A stretch of DNA of 64,000 bases from Liriodendron chinense (lineage: Eukaryota; Streptophyta; Magnoliopsida; Magnoliales; Magnoliaceae): contig PVNU02004155.1 in the NCBI GenBank assembly GCA_003013855.2, positions 2,170,001-2,234,000 of the forward strand. The letters are read 5' to 3'. Every line of letters begins with the position of its first letter. Within the stretch, counting starts at the first letter, position 1. The position numbers and the translations under genes are program-made. Below the pieces are notes generated by a model that had not been told where the DNA came from, made no database searches, and saw only the letters and a list, made by a program, of their open reading frames with translations. Of the stretch, positions 1 through 11,209 are shown in pieces.

Positions 1-23
1 TGGCTCTCCTAAAGGATTCCACC

Positions 24-24
<1 letters not shown>

Positions 25-54
<30 letters not shown>
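25..54. repeat. poly(C) tract, 30 nt
   Basis: An uninterrupted run of 30 cytosines. It may be a true homopolymer or an assembly artefact, since its length is hard to fix by sequencing. Nothing else is recognised in the first 200 bases. Confidence 0.9.
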
Positions 55-56
<2 letters not shown>

Positions 57-204
57 TAGAGGTCTTAGATAAAGTGATCTGCTCTCTCCTTTTATTTTTG
101 TGATTGCTGCTAAGGGTCTCAGTTGTATGTTGAGGAAAGGGGAAGACATAGGTTTGTTCTAGGTGTTTCAAGGTGGGAAGACATGTTTTTTCTAGGGTTT
201 CAAG

Positions 205-402
205 GTGGCCCCCTCTAGCCCTTCAATTACCCACATTCGATACATAAACAACACTCTCCTTTTCCGTGAGGCTTTTGTCGACGTTGTGATTAACCTTGGG
301 AAGGTTTTGCATTGTTTCGAGGCCATTTCTGGTCTCAAAATCATTCTTTTTAAAAGAAAAATGCTAGGTATTAATATTCATTGGGTACTCTCTTTAGCAT
401 AA
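205..402 (+). pseudogene. LINE reverse transcriptase fragment
   Basis: The frame reads TLLF and then LHCFEAISGLKI, followed by LGINIHW. This is the layout of the segment after the catalytic box of plant L1-type LINE reverse transcriptases (usually FADDTLLF ... CFEAVSGLK ... INKSE). The catalytic aspartates are lost: the box reads YINNTLLF. The fragment stops where copia sequence begins near 404. A LINE C-terminal region on the same strand resumes at about 6320, so both pieces could come from one LINE split by the copia block, with roughly 600 bp missing. Not functional. Confidence 0.6.
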
Positions 403-403
403 A

Positions 404-2357
404 GGTTATAGGTGTTATGATCCTTCTACTAGGAAATATTTTGTATCTATGGATGTAACCTTCTTTAAAGACCGCTCATTCTACTCTCCTATTATCTAAA
501 CATGCTGATATAGTTGAGCCACAACATTTTCTGCCTCTGCCAGAAGTTGATACTTCTTCTCCTTCGGCATCTTCCATGGCACCTAAGCGGCTCCTCACCT
601 ATGTTCACCGCACGTCGAGACCATCACATGGACCTTCCAGTACCAATAGCTCCTCTTCCAGTCTCAGGTACCTCCTCCCATCCTATATCTGCTGCTAGTC
701 CTTCATCTCTTGTTGCTTCTCGCACTCGTAGTCATCATCCCACATTACACCCATCTTTCTAATTTTGTTTCTTATAAGTTTCTCTCACCCTCTTATTGTG
801 ACTTCTTAGCTACTATTTCATCCTCTAGCTACTCCTAAGTTAGTACTCGAGGCCATTGCAGTACCTACTTGGAAGCAAGCAATGGAGGCAGAAATGGCAG
901 CTCTTCATAAGAATGACACCTGGGATCTCGTTCCCTTATCTCCGGGTAAAAGTACAGTTGGGTGCAAGCGGGTGTTCTCTATAAAGTATCGGGTTGATGG
1001 GTCTATTGAGCACTACAAAGCACATCTAGTGGTTAAAGGTTACACACAACATTTTGTAATCAACTACAATGAGACATTCTCACCTGTTGCAAAGCTGACT
1101 TCGATCCGCTTAATTATTTCCTCGGCAGCGAATCTTCTTTGGCCTCTCTTTCAGTTGGATGTTAAAAATGCATTCCTCCATGGCGACCTAGAAGAAGTTT
1201 ATATGGATCTCCCACTTGGTTTTCAACTTAAGGGGGAGTCTGGGAAGGTGTGTAGGCTGAAAAAGGCTCTTTATGGTCTCAAGCAATCTCCCAGAGCTTG
1301 GTTTGCCAGGTTTAGAGTTGTTATTCTCTCCTTTGGCTTCGGACGATGTCAGGCAGATCATATCGTCTTCATTCATACTAGACAGGAAGGTAGAACTATT
1401 CTGCTTGTATATGTGGATGACATTGTGTTGACTGGTGATGACTTGGAGTTTATTGATAAAGTTAAGCACAAGTTGAGTAAGGAATTTGAGATTAAGGATC
1501 TGGGGCTTCGTGGTATTTTCTAGGGATTGAAGTTGCCCACTCATCTAATGGCATCTTCATATCTCAAAGGAAGTATACTCTTGACTTGTTGAGTGAGACT
1601 TGGTAAATTAGGTGCTCGTCCAGCTTCGTCTCCTATGGATCAGAAGCACTCATTGCATGTGTTGGAAGGTGAAAGTTTGACAGATCCTGACATGTACCAG
1701 AGGTTTGTTGGGAAACTAATCTATATGACAATTACAAGACCAGACATTGCCCAGGCTGCAAGTTTTGTAAGTCACTTTATATACTCACCAAAAGTGTCTC
1801 ATCTAGATGTTGTACATCGCATATTGAGGTACTTAAAGTCATGCCTAGGACGTGGTATTCTTTATAAGAAGTATGGACATGTTAATGTTGCTGGGTATTT
1901 TGATGCTGACTGGGCAGGATGCTCCACAGATCGAAAGTTAACCTTTGGTTATTGCACATTTGTCGGCGGCAACTTGGTCACATGGAGAAGTAAGAAACAG
2001 TCTGTTGTATCTCGATCCAGTGCAAAGGCAGAGTACAGGGCTATGGCTCAGGGAACATGTAAACTCTTATGGTTAAGATCCATTATAGTGTTGGGTTTTT
2101 CTATCACCTCAGCTATTCCTCTCTACTGTGATAATCAGGCAGCTATTCATATTGCATCTGACTCCGTCTTTCATGAGAGGACTAAACACATCGAGGTAAA
2201 TTTCATTCGAGAGAAGATATCTTCTGGGTTGTTAACTACTCCATTTGTCAGATCAATAGATCAACTAGCAGACATATTCACAAAAGCGCTTAGTTCTCCT
2301 ATGCTACAAGAAATTTCTATCACGTTGGGTATGATGGACATTCATACACCAACTTGA
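404..2357 (+). pseudogene. Ty1/copia pol fragment (integrase end, RT, RNase H)
   Basis: The end of integrase is at 404-500 (GYRCYDPSTRKYF). Reverse transcriptase is at about 840-1523, with FQLDVKNAFLHGDLEEVYM, LKKALYGLKQSPRAW and the active-site box YVDDIVLTGDD. RNase H is at 1593-2357, with DADWAGCSTDRKLTFGY, SRSSAKAEYRAMA and the terminal motif CDNQAAIHIA...ERTKHIEVNFIREK. Frameshifts near 1520-1590 and stops at 770-840 break the reading frame. Gag, protease and most of integrase are absent. It runs directly into a polypurine tract and LTR, so this is the 3' half of one element. Confidence 0.93.
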
Positions 2358-2560
2358 GGGGGAGTGTTGGAATATTAAAAGCATAAGGTCTTTTTTGTAA
2401 TAAAGTCCCTCGAGACTTATTTGTAAATAGTTTATTTGATGAGGCTGTATAGTGTAATAAGTGAGGGAACACTTCATATAAAATATAACAAAACCTTAGG
2501 AGAACACACGTTGTGTCTCTCCCTTTCTCTTCACTTTCTCTCCCTCTTTCTCTTCACTTT
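2356..2560 (+). repeat. copia polypurine tract and 3' LTR (truncated)
   Basis: GAGGGGGAG (2356-2364) is a polypurine tract directly after the RNase H stop. An LTR-type start, TGTTGGAATATTAAAAG, follows at 2365. The sequence ends in a CT-rich block and meets the reverse transcriptase of an oppositely oriented copia element at about 2560, so the right LTR boundary and any target duplication are not visible. Confidence 0.75.
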
Positions 2561-5493
2561 CTTCAGCCTTTAGTAACAAGTTGAGTTTTGTCACGATCAA
2601 TGGAACCATCGAGAAGAAACTTGATGGTATAAACCCACCAACATCCAACAGGCTTGTGACCCTCAGGAAGAGAGACCAACTCCCAGGTATGATTTTTTTC
2701 AAGGGCAACCATTTCTAACACAATTGCCTTTGTCCAGTCAGAACTTTTGAGAGCATGAGAAATAGAATGAGGAATGTCCACTGAAGAAACTGAAGCTACA
2801 AAAGACTGAAAAGAGGGTGAAAGACAACCATATGACACAAAATTGCTAATAGGGTGCTTAGTGCAAGATCGAGTTCCTTCGCGCAAGGCAATAGGAAGAT
2901 CTTGACTGGGAAGAGATGGATCACCAAAACAATCATTCGAAGTGAGCAAAGTGGTGGATGGCGGAGTAATGGAAGATTTATCCCATCAATGACACACTTG
3001 AAGAGACTTTAGAGTACCTGACTCACTAGCAGATGGAGGAACAGAGGAGGACATGGTCTCCTTAGAATCAGTAGAGATAGGAAGAGAAGGACAGGATGAA
3101 TGCTCCCCCTTAGTCTGAAGACAATCACACAAAGACTTACCATGATCTGAGAAGTAAGGAATGTCATAAAAAAAGGTTACATTAGCTAATATATACTTCT
3201 TGCGAGTCAAGGGGTCATAACACTTATACCCTTTCTGACTGTGAGAGTAGCCGATGAAAACACATTTAGTGGCATGGGGACTAAGTTTGTCATTACTACC
3301 ATCCAAAATTTGAACAAAACATGTGCAACCAACACTTTAAGGGAAAGGTGAAATGGACTGTCATGGGGATATAAAGTACCAAATGAAGATTTATAAGACA
3401 AGATGTGAGATGGTATGCGATTAATGAGAAATGTGATGGTAAGAAGAGCATCACTCCAGAAATGTTTCGATAGGTGCATTTCAAGGAGAAGAGTATAAGA
3501 GACTTCAAGAAGATGACGGTTCTTCCGTTCTACAATACCATTTTGTTAATGTGTTCGCGCACAAGATGTTCGAGACAAGATACCATGCTCCTACAAAAAG
3601 GATAAAAAGGCAGTAGACATATACTCCCCCCCAATTATCTAAGTAGAGAGTTTTGATGGAGCATTGAAACTGAGTAAGCACTTTATTATAAAACACCTTA
3701 AACATTTCAAACACTTCACTCTTAGATTTCAATAAGTAAACCCAAGTCGTCTTAGAATAGTCATCAATAAAGGCAAAAAAATATCGGAATCCAAAAGTAG
3801 AGAGAACAGGGGCAGGACCCCAAACATAAGAATGGACAAGCTTAAAAGGTTGAGATTTCCTCCAAGATGAACCAGGAGGAAAAGTGGCGCGATGGTGCTT
3901 AGATAGTTCATAGGTCTCACAACATAAAGTTTTAGAACCACACATGGATGGGAACAAAAGACTCATTCTGGCTAAAGATGGATGACCTAAACAACAATGT
4001 CATCGGGACACGGACTCGTGATTAAGGGAAAGGGTACTGGAAGCTGCAACAGGTGTATCATTAAGAAGGTAAACGCCTCCTCGCTCATGGCTCCCACCAA
4101 TCACCCTCTTTGTCTGAAGGTCCTGGAAAACAAATGAGATGGAAAACAGAACAATTTAGGGTTTTAGAGAGAACTGACGGAAAATAAATTTAGTGGAAAA
4201 CAAGGTACATGTAAAACAGAGGACAAGGATAAGGTGACAGAGAGAGAAATAGACCTAACTCCTGAGACAGGAGTTCCATTTCCATTAGCAACAGTAACAA
4301 ACTGAGACTGGTAAGGAGAAGAGTAAGAAGAGGAGATGTGACTTACCAGTCATGTGAGATGATGCCCCAAAGTCGATGACCCATGAGGTAGGGGATGGAG
4401 ATGCAAGGAGAGCAATACCTGACTGAGCGGAAGCGGCATGGGAAGGCTCAGAAATATCACGAACATGCAATCGCATCAAGGCATCATAAGCAGCCCGAGA
4501 AATAACAAAAGAATCCCCAGGAGATGTCTGCTCCACAACAAAGGAAGAAGACTGTCCCTCAGTAGTATTTGTAACAGTAAGAGAGGCGGCGGCATAAGTA
4601 GGACGGCCATACAGCTGCCAATAGTAATCAATGGTGTGACCGGTTCTGCCACAGTGAGAGCATAAGTGGAAATCATCACGACCTTGGCCACGTCCTCCAC
4701 GTCCACAGTTGCCATCTCGACCCCTACTACAACCAACTGATCCAAAGTCACGCCCCGAACTAGAAAAAGGTGTTGTGGGTCCACAGAGAGTAGGAGGGCG
4801 ATCCACAACAACATGAGCCGACCGCTCTAGAGGCATGAGGGAATGAGAGGGAAGCGCAGAAGTGAAAGCCCGCTTACACATGGCATAGACAATCGACAAC
4901 GGTGGGAGAGGATCTTTCACAACAACTTAATCCCAAACACTGTGATAGTCGGAATTCAGGCCGGCTAAGAACTGTATGATGCGAGTGTCGTCGCGTTGCT
5001 TCCGGGCATGTTCGTGATCGTCTTTACACTTGGAGGGAAGAGGTTGATAGATATCAAGTTCATCCCACATGCCTCGTAAAGTTGAATAACAATCCTTCAA
5101 CGATCTAGACTTTGGTTAAAACCAGCCAATATCTAAAATAAGTTGAAACACTCTTGAGAAGTTTTGAGCCTTAAAGAACATATCATAAAGAGTGTCCCAA
5201 ATGCTCTTAACCGTAGATAGAAACATAACAGAGGTATTCATGGAGGGCTCCATATTGTTCAACAATCAAGCGATAACTTGATAATTTTCCTTAGTCCACG
5301 TCTTGTAACCAGCATCCAAAGTACTTGGAGGATCATCCAATATGTAAGATAACTTTTCACGAGCTCCCAAGAAAACTTTGATAGATTGAGCCCATTGAAA
5401 ATAGTTGCTCCCATTCAGCTTTACTGATGTAATCACCAGAGGACTTGATTCAAGAGATGCAATAGAGGAAGACGAAGCACCTTTGTCTTCCAT
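2561..5493 (-). pseudogene. Ty1/copia gag-pol, degenerate and 3'-truncated
   Basis: Read from 5493 down, it starts with a copia Gag (MEDKGASSSS...VKLNGSNYFQWAQS). A zinc knuckle follows near 4660 (CSHCGRTGHTIDYYW, the last Cys replaced by Tyr). The protease site near 4380 reads DFGASSHMTG, so the usual Ser of DSG is Phe. Integrase lies between 3966 and 2986, with FIDDYSKTTWVYLLKSKSEV and the C-terminal CVFIGYSHSQKGYKCYDP. The start of reverse transcriptase (WTKAIVLEMVALEKNHTWELV) ends at about 2563. Many frameshifts are present. Catalytic RT and RNase H are missing. Confidence 0.92.
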
Positions 5494-6052
5494 AGATGAC
5501 TAAAAAACAGAGACTCCTAAGAAGAGAGGGAAAAATGGCCCACAAGTAGACCAAAAGAGCCAGCCCGAAGCTCTAAGACAACCCCCAAACAACCAATAAA
5601 GGAAGAACCACAACAAGAAATATGATCAAATAGTCAAAGGGACCATACAAAGCAGTTAGGTGTATGTTTGGAACAGTAAACCCTTAAAAAATGCATAACC
5701 GGCCACGTTTTTGGGGTACAACATCACGTTTTTGAGGGAGGTATTTAGACCATTCATGTTGGGGGGATTTGAAAAGAGCTTACCGATTAAGGGAAATCGA
5801 GAAAATACAGGATTGGGGCCTGTTTTCCGAAAAAATCTATTTTGGGAAAAACTCAAGGAAAGAAGGATAAAAAAAATCTCCAAAAATCATTAAAAAAAAA
5901 ACTCCTCACACGTTCTACCAAAATCACCCAAAAAAAAAAAAATTCGACTTCAAACAACGTTGTACATCAGTATGCTGCTGTCGTGTCAGCCATACGGCTA
6001 TTAATGTCAACAATTTATTGTTCACGAAAGCGAGGTTGGACGCTGGAAATGA

Positions 6053-6065
6053 GGCTTTGATACCA
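6053..6065 (-). other. Primer-binding site of the minus-strand copia element
   Basis: On the minus strand this reads TGGTATCAAAGCC, one base from the initiator-Met tRNA-complementary site TGGTATCAGAGCC usual in copia elements. It sits between the LTR at 6067 and Gag at 5493. The leader 5494-6052 contains no recognisable gene. Confidence 0.75.
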
Positions 6066-6066
6066 A

Positions 6067-6117
6067 GTGGGCGAGCAAAATGGAAAGAAATGATCGTGAA
6101 GAGAAGAGAAGAGAAGA

Positions 6118-6171
<54 letters not shown>

Positions 6172-6279
6172 GGAGAATGAGTGTTATAGGCCTCTAGCCC
6201 TAACATGAACACTTTATTATAATAAAGATACAAAATTCTGCAGGAACATGAAGGAGGGTGCACATGCACCAATACAACA
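6067..6279 (-). repeat. 5' LTR of the minus-strand copia element with (GA)n
   Basis: The LTR lies next to the primer-binding site. On the minus strand it runs from TGTTGTATTGG (6279) to CGCCCA (6067), giving TG...CA termini. A perfect (GA)n microsatellite occupies 6121-6167. The outer boundary rests on the TG terminus alone. Confidence 0.6.
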
Positions 6280-6319
6280 GGCAAAAAAATAGTCTATATA
6301 AGCTCTTGGTGGAGAGTCA

Positions 6320-7462
6320 CTTTAAGATGTAAATACAACACTAATGAAGGAGGGTGGTTCACCAAACTAGCCTCCTTGTGCAAAGCCTCTTCCATGTGGA
6401 AAGCTATTATGAGTCTTAAGCCTTCTTTCGAGGAAGGAATTTCCTTCAGCCTAGTAACGGTAGCAGAATTAGATTCTGGGTCGATCGTTAGATCCTCGAC
6501 AAACCTCTTGTTTCTGTTTTTCCTCGCCTTCTGAAGATCAGTTTCAACCCTTCTCTGAAGGTGCTTGACTATTTTTCATATTTGGGCTCAGGAGCTTGGT
6601 GTCCTCTTTGTAGGAGATCCTTGTTGGAGGATGAAGTTGAAGAACTACTGGAGCTTCTAAAGATGCTTCAAGGAGTTTAGCCTAATCTTGGGGTGCCCGA
6701 CTCCCTATCTTGGATGAAGTCCTCTTTTGGCTCCTTCACTTGGAAGTCTTTCCACCACCTTATTCGTGACAGGTTTCCAACTCAAATAGTCTCTCCTTCC
6801 TACTTTGGTTCTACAGTAGCTCCCCTAAAATTGCAGCCTTTGTCTGGCTCCTTGCTAGGGGGAGAACGTTTATTGTCAACAATCTTCAACGCAAGGGCAT
6901 GACACTTCCCAATGTTACATCTTATGCCTGGCCAATGGAGAAACCATTGATCAACTTTTTCTCCATTACCGTTTTGCTTTGGAAGTCTGGTCTTCTATCT
7001 TGGCCAAATTCCACATGCCTTGGGTCATGCCCAATTCGATGTCAAGTCTTTTAAACGTTTTGCATGGGGGTCGAGTCAACAACGATCTCAGAGTTGTTTG
7101 GCGTTTGGGTGTTATGGCCATCCTTTGGGAGATATGGAAAGAAGGAATTCCAGAACCTTCCAGAACATTTTTGCTCCCTCTTTTAGAGTTTCATGTCAGA
7201 TCATCCGTGATATTAAAGATTGGTCTTCGATTCTCAATCTATTTGATAGTTCGTTGACCTCTCGTATGCTGGACTAGTGGGTTGCTTCTCCTTCGACCTC
7301 TTGTGAGGCTTCTGGTTTGAGTTGTATAGTTGGTTTCCTAAGGTTTTTTTTAAGGTTTTCTTCTGTGGTTTTTTTTTTTTCTTTTTCTTTTTATCTACCT
7401 GTTTTGTTTTTCTTTTGGATTGCCTTTGCTCCCCTTAATAATATTCAATCTTTAAAAAAAAG
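6320..7462 (+). pseudogene. LINE ORF2 C-terminal region and poly(A) tail
   Basis: Conceptual translation in several frames gives NGSRIRFWVDR (about 6450), KIAAFVWLLARGR and NLQRKGMTLPN (about 6830-6910), then LWSSILAKFHMPWVMP and LWEIWKERNSRTFQN (about 6980-7150). This is the zf-RVT (reverse-transcriptase-associated zinc-binding) tail of plant L1 LINEs. The zinc-binding cysteines are lost. The element ends at TCTTTAAAAAAAAG (7449-7462), a short poly(A). Stops and frameshifts make it non-coding. Confidence 0.75.
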
Positions 7463-7483
7463 TAGCATACACCTGCTTTTGTG

Positions 7484-7756
7484 TTATTCCAAGATGCATA
7501 GTAGCATATCATCATCTACCAAGTCTGATTGCTGCAAGGAATGCAATGTTTTCCTAGCCTTGGCATCACACTTCGTTTTCTGCACAAGATAAGGTGGCTT
7601 TGTGTTCAACCCGCATGTGATGTCCCACAATGGCTCAAGTAGATACAACTCCATACAAAACTTCCATAGCTCATAATTTGAGTCGTTAAGTCTCTTTGAC
7701 AACATGAAACCTACATCTCCCATCTTCACCATTGAGAGAATTATTCTACAATTCAC
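7484..7756 (-). pseudogene. copia Gag fragment
   Basis: A 90-codon open frame contains SKRLNDSNYELWKFCMELYL and LWDITCG, which resemble the N-terminal Gag region of copia elements (LxGxNYxxWxxxMxxxL). No LTR, zinc knuckle or pol is attached. It follows the LINE poly(A). Low information content, so the family call is moderate. Confidence 0.5.
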
Positions 7757-8293
7757 ACTTCAACTAGTCCGAGAGTATCCAATCACATACCTAAGCCCTT
7801 GTACAATTTTCTCCCAAGAATTGGTTCATTCTAATACTATGCATTCGAGCTCGTATTCATGCTTATGTCTGTGCTTGGATTCACACACAGGGAAACTTGC
7901 ATCACGAATAACCACCGTGACCGCAAGATACGTGAAACAATGACGACAAGCCATCCCACGAAGCTGTAGAATATGAAGAGACTAAGAATATGTTAAAGAG
8001 AAGCTGAAGAGAGCCGAAGGCATGCACCAAAAAATAAAATAAAATAAAGAAAGAAAGAAAAGAAAGAGAGACAATTTTCACCAGGCTACCCTATGCCTAA
8101 TACAAGCACCCTACCACTTGCCATCAAATAAATACATAAAATAAGAAAAAATCCCAACACTATCTCAAGCACCCACTTATCAATTGAAATGTAAAACCTA
8201 AGCTACACAAGACTCCTACTTGAACTTGACAATACTCTTAACAGTTTCACGACTTCAACAATTTGATTGGAGACAAAACTAATGAGGTGGGAG
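7757..8293. other. No gene recognised; low-complexity A/G patch
   Basis: No coding or repeat structure is recognised apart from an A/AG-rich low-complexity stretch at about 8026-8071. Confidence 0.6.
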
Positions 8294-9154
8294 CAGTGTT
8301 CAAAGTTTCGGTATCGCTACAAGTTTCGCTAGCCGGGGATATGGAAACAATATCGATATTGCCGATAATATCGCTGATAACTGGAAATGTGGGGAAAATG
8401 CGAAAAACGATGGAATTTTTCAGTGAAACCTTAGGAGATGATAAAATACACATATTTGCATATTTATGAATAAAAAAATTGTAAAAAGAATGCATACATA
8501 ATAGGTTTTTATTTAATGGGGTCCTAAAAGCATGTGCCGCTATAAGAAATCAGTCCAACCATCTCATCCATCCCATCTATCCATTCAATATCTGACATTC
8601 CATCCAAACATCCATTGATATTTTAGAATATCGGCAACACATGATATTTCCAAACAAATCGTTAAGAACTGAAAAAGAAACTAACGATTGTGGTCTCGTT
8701 ATTGCCATGTTGCAATAATGATAATATCGTGATATTATCAATATTATCGTCGACAAATTGAACATTGCATACAACCATGCGCCCATAAAAAATATAAAAT
8801 GGGAATTTTTTAATACACAAAATTTTAGCATATCAATACATTGGCGATATCATCGAAATATTGCAGATACATTAACGATACAAGCATCACTTGGAATTTA
8901 CACAGTATAAAATATTGGTGATACATCGACGGTATCAATGCATCGACAATACAAACGACGCTTGAAATTTACACATTTGAAAATATTAACGATATCGATA
9001 CATTGGCGATATTTAGTGATACATAGCCGATACCTAGAATTTTTTATACTATTAGTGTTATGTGTATCGCTACCGGTGTTATCGGTATCGCTGAGCTAGA
9101 AATAGAGATAATATTGGGGATATTTCAATAATATCGGAGATAATTCATACACTG
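8294..9154. mobile_element. hAT-type MITE, 'ATATCG' family, copy 1
   Basis: The termini are CAGTGTTCAAAG on the left and, inverted, CAGTGTATGAATTATC on the right. The element is flanked by a perfect 8-bp target duplication GGTGGGAG (8286-8293 and 9155-9162), diagnostic of hAT insertion. The interior is non-coding and filled with degenerate GATATCG/CGATATTATCG motifs. It is closely related to the copy at 50340-51177 and to the 3' end of the hAT derivative at 14899-17042. Confidence 0.9.
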
Positions 9155-9356
9155 GGTGGGAGTAACCTAGGCAGGTGCTGTTGGGAGTTGAGGGTTCAAG
9201 TAAAAGCTCCAGTTTCATGAAGGCTTTAGACAGTTTTCATAGTATTTCCAGCATCCTAATTACCTTAGGAAATGAAGGCAATTAACTAAAGGGCAAGTTG
9301 TAAAGGTGTAGGTCATTGGAGGTAGGTAAGACTACCCTAGATAAGGTTCTTGATAT

Positions 9357-9918
9357 CAGTGTTTTAAATAGCGAATAGCGTGTAGCGTAGCCTTCACCCC
9401 TCTGAAGCGTGAGGCATAAGCTACATAGCGTGTAGCGTAAGCTACACACTACTTAGATTGTTAATCAAGGTTGCACTTGGTTGCACCAAATTAGATGATT
9501 AATAATAAAATTTAACAAAATTTCATGATATTTGGTGCAACCAAATGCAACCTAAAGTAATAGCAAGGGGTAATGATTAAGTATAAAAGTGAAGAAAGAG
9601 CAACAAAACTGATTTAAAAAGATTTCTTATATTATTTTACTAAAAGAATTGAAAAGACTAATGAATTTTCATTGAAATAGAAAAATGTAACAAATCATTA
9701 AAAACATTATAGATTTTAATGTTATAGTGAAGAATGACTTGTAATGTAAGCTATGTAGCATGTAGCGTAGTCTATGAAGCGTGTAGCGTATCCAAATTAA
9801 TCATGTTGCGTAGGCTACACGCAACTTAAGCTATTTTCAAGAGCTACATAGCGTTTAGGCTAAGCTACGCTACGCAGTGTAAGCTACATGCTACATAGCG
9901 TAGCTATTTAAAACACTG
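9357..9918. mobile_element. hAT-type MITE, 'TAGCG' family, copy 1
   Basis: Inverted termini CAGTGTTTTAAATAGC / GCTATTTAAAACACTG are perfect. Flanks are a perfect 8-bp duplication CTTGATAT (9349-9356, 9919-9926). Subterminal regions carry many GTAGCGTAGCTACAC palindromic motifs, with an A/T-rich centre. Non-coding. Other copies are at 19626, 40674 and 48525. Confidence 0.95.
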
Positions 9919-9926
9919 CTTGATAT

Positions 9927-10880
9927 TAGCAAGATGTAGTGCACTTCAATCCTACATAAACAACTTCCTGCCAAGACTTAGGGTTCAAGACCTAGTTTAA
10001 CCATTGGGAACCGAGTAAAAATGAAATGGCTTGTTTTCTGATTCCTGTTCTTGCATCTGCTTGTAGCTCGTAGTAACCTAAATGTTAGAATACCCCATGA
10101 AAAAATAAATCAGGAAAAACCATTTTACAAGTTGATAACAGATGAGTCTATTCATGCAATCACCAAAAACATGAATTATTTGTCTATAAGAAAAATAAGA
10201 AAAAATCTTAAACTTGTCAATAAGTGGGACTAGTACCTTCTCATATTTGGAATCGAGCTTCGCAAACTCCGACTCCGACTCGGTGCACCTACGAAATTTG
10301 ATTTGGGCAAGTCAACAAGATGATTGCGGCAAGTCATGATTTCTTCTAATAAAATAATTTTATAAGTAAAAAAACTACGTACAGATGTTAAAAATTACTT
10401 TATGACTTACAAAATCACAAGTCATGTTTCATTATCATATTCCGGTGATCATTAGATGGACCACACCAGTTAGTGCATGACTATGCCAAGTTTGCTGTTG
10501 AGAGATAGACGACACAGATTGATGCATCACCAGGTCATATGTGTTGTTGAGTCAGTGCCAGTTGTTGCATCACCCTGACGTATGTGTTGTCGAGAGATGG
10601 AAGGTGACAGTCGTTGCATCACCCTGGAGAGAGAGATTGACTTCTCAATAGTTGGATTTACTTAAAAATCTGTAAACTAAACACATAAAACCCCAATTTC
10701 CAAGTTGACACCATGGACTCGGGCTAGTTATGTGCACAAAACCTGAGCTTTTAGACTACATGATTCACATTTTGGTGACTCAGGAAAGTCGCCCAGTCAA
10801 GAAAACTTACGAAAAAGAGCTCTATCCTTGTCACGTTTTCACCACCACAGAGTTTGCACCATTTTTTTGACTTGGGGGGC
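9927..10880. other. Intergenic, no gene recognised
   Basis: This lies downstream of the GCN2 stop. Nothing coding is seen. A degenerate tandem block around 10490-10632 repeats TTGCATCACC and TATGTGTTGT at irregular spacing. Confidence 0.6.
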
Positions 10881-10980
10881 ATCAAAATCGTGTCAACTCA
10901 AGCAAATCCCAAGTCTAACTTGCCGAGTCGGTCAAAATCGTGTCAACTCAAGCAAATCCCAAGTCTAGCTTGCCGAGTCG
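10881..10980. repeat. 2 x 50-bp tandem duplication
   Basis: TCAAAATCGTGTCAACTC and the following bases are repeated after 50 bp, with one or two mismatches between copies. The block lies just downstream of the GCN2 stop codon and could fall in its 3' UTR. Confidence 0.85.
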
Positions 10981-11098
10981 GCCAACCTTGTTCGAAACAT
11001 GCACTTGAAGAAACATGGTTGCTCTATTAAGAATAACAGCTTTATGGCAAAGTTCAACAAGAATCCTTACAACTGAGAAGGTGTGAACACCAACATGC

Positions 11099-11209
11099 TC
11101 AAATCCAGATAGAGGGATTCCTAAACTGTGTTGATATTGCATCAGTTAAAAACTTTACAAGGCTCCCCCTCTCAACCTCCTTCTCCTTCTTAAGTTCAAG
11201 ATGGCGGAC
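11099..11209 (-). CDS. GCN2: GCN2 last exon
   Basis: 36 codons plus TGA: VRHLELKKEKEVERGSLVKF ... STQFRNPSIWI. This is the conserved GCN2 C-terminus, which usually ends NPSxWS. Acceptor GATGCAG. It completes the frame left open at 31617 although 20.4 kb away. Confidence 0.92.
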   Translation of the reverse strand, partial: VRHLELKKEKEVERGSLVKFLTDAISTQFRNPSIWI

